A stretch of DNA of 10,698 nucleotides from an uncultured Planctomycetaceae bacterium (GTDB lineage: Bacteria > Planctomycetota > Planctomycetia > Planctomycetales > Planctomycetaceae). The notes below the pieces were generated by a model that had not been told where the DNA came from, did no database searches, and saw nothing but the letters and a program-made list of their open reading frames with translations. Position numbers and translations under genes: made by a program. This document shows positions 1 through 4,120 of this stretch, in pieces (the first letter of the stretch is position 1; every line of letters begins with the position of its first letter). The stretch covers positions 1 to 10,698 of the forward strand of contig CALJUK010000795.1 in assembly GCA_937975745.1 (NCBI GenBank), read 5' to 3'.

Positions 1-101
1 GTCGGTCCTGCCGACGGCACCACGATGGTATTCTTCTGGACCGCGTCCGGCGTATGCGCTTCCGCTAATGCCGCGTCAGTCGTTGCGGAGCCATGATCCA
101 T
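1..101 (-). CDS. N-terminal fragment of an unidentified protein, cut by the left edge
   Basis: From an ATG at 101 the minus strand stays open for 33 codons to the window edge. It begins MDHGSATTDAALAEAHTP and continues into a short stretch with Ile-Val-Val-Pro. An in-frame TGA lies 14 codons upstream, so the start is bounded; a CTG start in between is possible but less likely. About two thirds of the codons end in G or C, as expected for a coding frame here. No clear Shine-Dalgarno motif is seen; the nearest purine-rich run (GAGAGG) is too far upstream. There is no recognisable domain in so short a piece, and no signal peptide or membrane segment. A shorter fortuitous open frame cannot be excluded. 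Function unknown. Confidence 0.4.
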   Translation of the reverse strand, partial: MDHGSATTDAALAEAHTPDAVQKNTIVVPSAGP

Positions 102-175
102 CGTTTGAGACTCGTCCGAAAGGCCTCTCAGTTGCGGCGATCAGCACCAGCGAACAGTCCGTCCGCAAAGTCGTA

Positions 176-185
176 GATTCGAATC
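176..185. repeat. Perfect 10-bp palindrome GATTCGAATC in the spacer upstream of the left-edge gene
   Basis: GATTCGAATC is its own reverse complement. The symmetry extends to 173-188 with one mismatched pair. It lies 75 bp upstream of the putative ATG at 101 and is flanked by two copies of GTCCGTCCGC (157-166 and 199-208). It could be an operator for the left-edge gene, but no regulator is known from this window. It resembles a tRNA T-loop only superficially. Confidence 0.3.
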
Positions 186-229
186 CACCAACCTCCGGGT
201 CCGTCCGCCGTTTGTCGTCCCGCGAACCG

Positions 230-697
230 TCACGGCATCACAAACTCATGCTCGGGATGCCGGACGCTCAGGACAGGACAACTTGCCTTGCGGACAACGC
301 GTTCAGCGACGCTCCCCATCAGCATGTGCGCCAGACCCGACCGCCCGTGTGTTCCCAGGACAATCAAATCGATCTTGTTGGCTTTGGCGTAACGAATAAT
401 CTCCACGAAGGCTGGTCCGTCACGCAATTCGCGCACGACCTTTGTCGGCAGGTCGACATCCTTTCCTGGAAGCTTCTCCAATGCGACCTGCGCACTGTCC
501 CGCAAGTCCTTCACATAATCGCCGGGAGGCGGAAACGTCAGGCCCGGCTCGGGGACCAGCGCGACAATGTCCTGCAGCACATGCAACAGATGTAATTCCG
601 CATCGAACCGCCGAGCGAACTCACATCCATAACGCACAGCAACCTGGCTGTACTCACTGAAGTCGGTTGGAACCAGAATCCTCTTGAGGTCAATCAT
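230..697 (-). CDS. Universal stress protein (UspA family)
   Basis: This is a 155-residue single-domain Usp protein, the usual length for the family. The N-terminus (KRILVPTDFSE, residues 5-15) is the typical first beta strand with the conserved Asp. The ATP-binding signature G-2x-G-9x-G-S is complete at residues 115-129 (GTHGRSG through MGS) and is followed by the typical helix and CPVLSVR strand at 140-146. It is therefore probably an ATP-binding Usp, a cytoplasmic dimer induced by stress or growth arrest; its client process is unknown. The ATG at 697 is supported by GAAAGG (705-710) seven bases upstream. The gene has its own strong -10 (792-797), so it need not be co-transcribed with the hydrolase gene upstream. 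No terminator hairpin with a T-run is visible after the stop. Confidence 0.93.
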   Translation of the reverse strand: MIDLKRILVPTDFSEYSQVAVRYGCEFARRFDAELHLLHVLQDIVALVPEPGLTFPPPGDYVKDLRDSAQVALEKLPGKDVDLPTKVVRELRDGPAFVEIIRYAKANKIDLIVLGTHGRSGLAHMLMGSVAERVVRKASCPVLSVRHPEHEFVMP

Positions 698-791
698 GTG
701 GTCGCCTTTCTAGCAACACAAAACTGAGCCACGGAAAGCAAACCACCCGCGACATGAAATATCCAGCCGGGAATGTCCACCAGCCACATCT

Positions 792-797
792 ATTATA
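792..797 (-). promoter_or_regulatory. Probable sigma-70 type -10 box of the universal stress protein gene
   Basis: The minus strand reads TATAAT exactly, in an AT-rich patch within an otherwise GC-rich spacer. It implies a transcription start near 785 and a leader of about 88 bases before the ATG at 697. No good TTGACA-like -35 lies 16-18 bp upstream; that stretch is a G-run. The promoter may therefore depend on an activator. Confidence 0.5.
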
Positions 798-863
798 GTG
801 TATTTGCCCCCCGCCGACATTCCGACAATTGGACTGACGGGGCGGATTCTCAGAAACCGATCT

Positions 864-921
864 CGCAATGCGTCCCGACAGAGATCCGCACCATCGGTCG
901 GACATTCTCACCGCAATGCGT
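864..921. repeat. Two copies of CGCAATGCGT upstream of the stress protein promoter
   Basis: The 10-mer CGCAATGCGT occurs at 864-873 and 912-921, 48 bp apart. Each contains the inverted repeat CGCA-a-TGCG. Relative to the minus-strand -10 at 792-797 the copies lie about 70 and 120 bp upstream, where activator sites are often found. Whether a protein binds them is unknown. Confidence 0.3.
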
Positions 922-983
922 GTGACAACGGGCCAAACCACCTGGGTCGTGGAATGGAATGAAACGAGCGGGATTCCTCGCGT

Positions 984-1958
984 CTACTTGGCAGGCGTGC
1001 CTTCAAACGTAAATCGCACCTTGCGTGTCTCCTGCTCTCGTCCGGTCGGCTGGGCAATTGCCGCATAAAGTTCGGGCCGGCGGCTGACGATCCAGCGGCG
1101 TCCTGTGCAGCGGTCGAGAACCTTCGGATCCAGATCGGCCGTCACCATCGCGTCGTCCGCTGCCGAGGTCTCGGCCAGAATGTCACCGTAGCAGTCGATG
1201 ATCATCGCGTTCCCTGTGCGGACCTCGTCATCATCCCGTCCAACACCATTACTGAAGATCACGAACAGGCCGTTATCATGGGCTCGGGACGGCAGCCAAT
1301 GCATCAGCCAGTCACGTCCCTTCGGACCACGGAACTCGGCCTCGATGGCATCCGGATCGGTGCCGCGGCGTTCCCACAATTCAGGATCGATGCGGCCCAT
1401 ACAGCGCGGGCTGGGTGAATGGCAGCCCCCCGTCTGATGCGGCGCCAACAACACTTCGGCTCCCATGAGCGCCGTCATACGGACATTCTCGAAAATGTTG
1501 TTGTCGTAACAGATCAGAATGCCAGCGCGCGTTCCGTCCGGAAGATCGAAAACCGTGAACTCGTTGCCGCTGTCGAGATGCTCGCTGATGAAGCAATGCA
1601 GTTTTCGATGCGATGCAACGCGGCCGTCGGGCATTGCGACCACGTATGTGTTGAACATGCGGCCGTCGTCCGCCCGCTCGATCAGTCCGGCCCCGATCGA
1701 AATATTTCGATCCTTCGCCAGCGCGATCAACCGTTGGGTACTCTCGCCCGACGGAACCGGTTCTGCCAATTCCTCGACCTCCCGCCGCGAAAGATTGCGA
1801 ACGTGCCAGTAGCCAGTGAGGCACATCTCCGGGAAGACGACTAGATTTGCGCCCGCAACGACGGCCTCGCTGACGAAGCGCTCAACGATCTCGAAGTTGT
1901 CACTCTTCAGACCCGGCTTGTGGTTGAACTGGACGGAAGCCACTTTGATGGGATTCAT
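984..1958 (-). CDS. Carbon-nitrogen hydrolase (nitrilase superfamily), substrate unknown
   Basis: This 324-residue protein has the full nitrilase-superfamily fold. The catalytic triad is visible as Glu44 (VFPEMCLTGY), Lys119 (SHRKLHCF) and Cys150 (GILICYDNNIFEN). Such enzymes hydrolyse nitriles, amides or N-carbamoyl compounds through a thioester on the Cys. After Cys150 there is an insertion-like stretch at about 175-222 with two Cys (179, 186) and many charged residues, before the core resumes at RAHDNG (226-230). Small amidases of about 260-280 residues lack this. The C-terminus carries a TGRRWIVSRRPELY segment (285-298). No signal peptide or membrane segment is present, so it should be cytoplasmic. 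The ATG at 1958 is the first plausible start, although no good Shine-Dalgarno precedes it. The cytochrome gene ends 190 bp upstream on the same strand. A nitrilase, aliphatic amidase or carbamoylase role cannot be separated from sequence alone. Confidence 0.9.
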   Translation of the reverse strand: MNPIKVASVQFNHKPGLKSDNFEIVERFVSEAVVAGANLVVFPEMCLTGYWHVRNLSRREVEELAEPVPSGESTQRLIALAKDRNISIGAGLIERADDGRMFNTYVVAMPDGRVASHRKLHCFISEHLDSGNEFTVFDLPDGTRAGILICYDNNIFENVRMTALMGAEVLLAPHQTGGCHSPSPRCMGRIDPELWERRGTDPDAIEAEFRGPKGRDWLMHWLPSRAHDNGLFVIFSNGVGRDDDEVRTGNAMIIDCYGDILAETSAADDAMVTADLDPKVLDRCTGRRWIVSRRPELYAAIAQPTGREQETRKVRFTFEGTPAK

Positions 1959-2148
1959 GGATGCGGTTACTCAGAGAAAGGTCGTGTACATGTGCCAGCT
2001 GCCTACTTCGTACGAGATGGCCACTGGCGACCGTCAATTTGCCCAAGGCTTGCTCCTGCGGTCGAATGCCAGCCAGAATCCCGAGGTCCGCAGCAATCCT
2101 TGCAGCCCACTCGGATGGCGTACGTGACAACAAGGTCAAAATGGGATA

Positions 2149-2658
2149 CTACTTGGACGGATTCTCGGCGGCGACCCGAGCAATCGGCAGGGCTCGCGAG
2201 AACGGGAGATCCAACTGAGTTGTTTTGTCGGCCATCAGAACGGCTCGCACAAAGCGATGGCATTCGATGCAACTCATCGTAGCTTCGACCCAGCTGAGTG
2301 CGGCACCGTCCAGGCGTTCTTCTTCGGCTGCCTTGACCAGGCGGCTCACCACCCGCTGGAACTCATTGCTGTGTTGGCGATACATGACATCGTTGGAAAT
2401 TCGCCACTCCTCGGCGCTGCTGATTTTCTCGAGTTCTTTGGCCCCTTTCTGGATCAGAGCGAAATTTTCCAATGCCAGACCTTCCAAAATCAACTCTGAT
2501 GCGTTCAGCTTGGCTCGCATAAACTTGCTCAAGGGAGACTTTCCCTCCGCGAGTTTCTGCTTGTCGGCTGCCTGAGGACTCGGAGCGAGCGCCGTCAGCA
2601 GCACAGACAAGGTAACCAGGCAACAACCAACTGCGATGCGAACACGCCAAGACTTCAT
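2149..2658 (-). CDS. Secreted class II-like cytochrome c (CxxCH near C-terminus)
   Basis: The product has 169 residues. Residues 1-31 form a signal peptide: basic MKSWRVR, a hydrophobic core ending near LTAL, then a small-residue cleavage region around PQAAD. The mature part is almost all helical in character, with one haem-attachment motif CIECH at 130-134 near the C-terminus. That arrangement is typical of class II cytochromes (c-prime/c556, four-helix bundle), where the sixth ligand, if any, comes from the first helix. Met47 is a candidate. It should be a periplasmic monohaem electron carrier or sensor; its partner is unknown. The ATG at 2658 is chosen because GGAAGGA (2667-2673) lies eight bases upstream and the signal peptide begins there. 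The frame is open further upstream to 2787 but that extension would bury the signal peptide. It is divergent from the calcium exchanger gene. Confidence 0.85.
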   Translation of the reverse strand: MKSWRVRIAVGCCLVTLSVLLTALAPSPQAADKQKLAEGKSPLSKFMRAKLNASELILEGLALENFALIQKGAKELEKISSAEEWRISNDVMYRQHSNEFQRVVSRLVKAAEEERLDGAALSWVEATMSCIECHRFVRAVLMADKTTQLDLPFSRALPIARVAAENPSK

Positions 2659-2666
2659 TCGTACGA

Positions 2667-2673
2667 TCCTTCC
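2667..2673 (-). promoter_or_regulatory. Strong ribosome binding site deciding the cytochrome start
   Basis: GGAAGGA on the minus strand sits eight bases before the ATG at 2658. It fixes the start there rather than at the upstream alternative near 2787. Confidence 0.75.
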
Positions 2674-2693
2674 AAAACCATTTTCCTCGGCCA

Positions 2694-2707
2694 CGTCCGA
2701 GCGGACG
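2694..2707. repeat. Short inverted repeat CGTCCG-ag-CGGACG in the cytochrome leader
   Basis: A perfect 6-bp inverted repeat with a 2-bp centre lies about 40 bp upstream of the cytochrome ATG. It could be an operator or a leader hairpin. It is too short to rule out chance in GC-rich DNA. Confidence 0.25.
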
Positions 2708-2762
2708 GGGTGAATCAGCCGCGATGCCGCTTCGCGAAAAGCATGACACCTCTCGAAAGAAT

Positions 2763-2787
2763 CACCGGTGAGGGCCGGTGTTGTCAA
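2763..2787 (-). promoter_or_regulatory. Possible cytochrome promoter -35 with an adjacent inverted repeat
   Basis: The minus strand carries a perfect TTGACA (2782-2787), followed immediately by the inverted repeat CACCGG-6 bp-CCGGTG (2763-2780). At 17 bp spacing the -10 position reads TGATTC, a poor match. An activated promoter or a repressor site filling the spacer is possible. A promoter is inferred, not shown. Confidence 0.3.
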
Positions 2788-2845
2788 CAGGGTCTTCCGC
2801 AGCCCGCATTTCTCGACTCTCTCCGCGGCACCGCCGACTTGGACA

Positions 2846-2873
2846 TTGCAGTGTGGACAGTCACGCGTATGAT
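2846..2873 (+). promoter_or_regulatory. Candidate promoter for the calcium exchanger gene
   Basis: TATGAT (2868-2873, five of six matches to the -10 consensus) is preceded at 16 bp by TTGCAG (2846-2851, three of six matches). It would start transcription near 2880, about 70 bp before the ATG at 2952, and might serve the ATPase gene downstream as well. Confidence 0.35.
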
Positions 2874-2941
2874 TCCCACAGAGTGAGCCAATCTATCTTG
2901 TAACACGTGGCGATCCGAGACGCGACTGGCCGGCCCCTCAA

Positions 2942-2946
2942 AGAGG
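2942..2946 (+). promoter_or_regulatory. Ribosome binding site deciding the exchanger start
   Basis: AGAGG sits five bases before the ATG at 2952, favouring this start over the in-frame GTG at 2907. Confidence 0.6.
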
Positions 2947-2951
2947 TATTC

Positions 2952-3953
2952 ATGACGGCGCTGATCCTGCAGTTCATCGGTTTGGCGGTGGTCATTATCG
3001 TCGCGGGAACGTTGTTGGCCAAAGCCTGCGATGTGTTGAGCGTCGTCACCGGATTGGGCGGCAGTATGACGGGCATCGTCCTGATGGGGCTGGCGACCAG
3101 CCTCCCCGAGGTATCCGTTGGCTGTCGCGCCGCTAGGATTTCCGAACCCGATTTGGCGGTCGGAGATCTCCTGGGAGCGAGCCTGTTCAATCTGCTCATT
3201 CTGGCCGTTCTGGACATGACCACGCGGACCGGCGGAAGATTGTTGTCGCGGCAAGCCGCCGCACATGCTTTGACGGCGTTGGGAAGCATCGTCATGGCAG
3301 GTATTGCCCTGCTCTTTATCGTGATGGACTTGGAGTTGCCCACCATTTGGCGGTTTGGTCCGGGGACATTGACCCTCATGGTGGCCTACCTATTGTCACT
3401 GCGACTGATCTACCACGATCAGACGATGACACCAGCAGTTCATCTTGAAAGTCCGGCCCGCAAGGCGGTTGTGCTGACACCGGCCGCCGGGCGGAAAGCG
3501 TTGGTTGCTTTCCTCCTCTGTGCGGCAGCAATTTTCGTTGCTGGTCCTCGGGTCACCGACACCGCTGAGCAACTTGCTGCACTGACTGGGTTGGGGGGCA
3601 CCTTTGTCGGTACGGTGTTCCTGCCGCTGGCGACGTCTCTCCCCGAAATCACCACGACCCAGCAAGCCGTGCGAATGCGGTCTTACGACCTGGCGGTAGG
3701 AAACATCCTGGGAAGCAATACGTTCAATATGCTCATCCTCGTGGTCGTCGACTTCGTCTACGAGGGGCCGTTATTGAGTTCCGTCTCAAACACCCATGCC
3801 ATCACAGCCGCATGTGCGATTATTGTCACTTCGGTTGACACCATGGGCATGCTGTACCGCGTCGAAAAACATTACTGGCTGATCGAACCGGACGCCATCC
3901 TGGTGGTGCTGCTGATCGGACTGTCGCTGGGTTTGGTTTATGCTGCTCGGTAG
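2952..3953 (+). CDS. Calcium/cation antiporter (CaCA family, YrbG-like sodium/calcium exchanger)
   Basis: The product is a 333-residue inner-membrane protein with about ten hydrophobic segments in two homologous halves. Each half holds an alpha repeat (residues 33-88 and 212-267) with the ATSLPE motif; Glu53 and Glu232 are the expected ion ligands. The second repeat has a near-canonical GNILGSNTFN (250-259). The first reads GDLLGASLFN (71-80), so the Ser that helps bind sodium in structurally studied homologues is Ala76. The family exchanges Ca2+ (or another cation) for Na+ or H+ down the monovalent gradient, usually exporting Ca2+. The halves are joined by a cytoplasmic or periplasmic linker at about 155-180. 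The ATG at 2952 is chosen because AGAGG (2942-2946) lies five bases upstream; a GTG at 2907 has no such site and would add 15 polar residues. It lies upstream of the Ca2+ ATPase gene on the same strand. Confidence 0.9.
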   Translation: MTALILQFIGLAVVIIVAGTLLAKACDVLSVVTGLGGSMTGIVLMGLATSLPEVSVGCRAARISEPDLAVGDLLGASLFNLLILAVLDMTTRTGGRLLSRQAAAHALTALGSIVMAGIALLFIVMDLELPTIWRFGPGTLTLMVAYLLSLRLIYHDQTMTPAVHLESPARKAVVLTPAAGRKALVAFLLCAAAIFVAGPRVTDTAEQLAALTGLGGTFVGTVFLPLATSLPEITTTQQAVRMRSYDLAVGNILGSNTFNMLILVVVDFVYEGPLLSSVSNTHAITAACAIIVTSVDTMGMLYRVEKHYWLIEPDAILVVLLIGLSLGLVYAAR

Positions 3954-3956
3954 AGA

Positions 3957-3986
3957 CTCGACCGAGGCGTTACGCCGCACGTCGAG
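3957..3986 (+). other. Stem-loop directly after the exchanger stop codon
   Basis: CTCGAC (3957-3962) pairs with GTCGAG (3981-3986). Inside it, GGCG (3966-3969) pairs with CGCC (3973-3976) around a TTA loop, giving a two-tier hairpin starting four bases after the stop. There is no T-run after it, so it is not a typical intrinsic terminator. It may protect the 3' end of the exchanger message, cause partial termination, or mark a processing site between this gene and the ATPase gene. Confidence 0.4.
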
Positions 3987-4120
3987 AGGCTGTGGACCGC
4001 ACTGACCTCGGTGGGGCTGCACGACTCTTACAAGAACCTTCGTGATCTCAAGCGACAACCACAGTCGTCGAGTCCCCTCGTTGTTTTCATCCACCTCGTT
4101 TACAGAAGTTCACAACTGGT

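Noticed and set aside
173..188. tRNA T-arm-like TTCGAATC
   Set aside because: The flanking bases do not form a 5-bp T stem on either strand, and no acceptor, D or anticodon arms fit around it.
690..941. Minus-strand 83-codon frame between the stress protein and hydrolase genes
   Set aside because: It runs over the stress protein start and its -10 box, is rich in Trp, Cys and Arg, and has no family resemblance.
1959..2148. Promoter for the hydrolase gene (TTGACG or TTGACC with downstream -10)
   Set aside because: Both -35-like words exist on the minus strand, but no -10 with more than three matches lies at 16-19 bp; a promoter is likely but cannot be placed.
2659..2787. Upstream extension of the cytochrome gene
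   Set aside because: It would place 43 residues before an evident signal peptide, while a strong ribosome site and ATG mark the start at 2658.
2907..2951. GTG start for the exchanger
   Set aside because: It has no ribosome site and adds polar residues before the first membrane segment; the ATG at 2952 has AGAGG five bases upstream.
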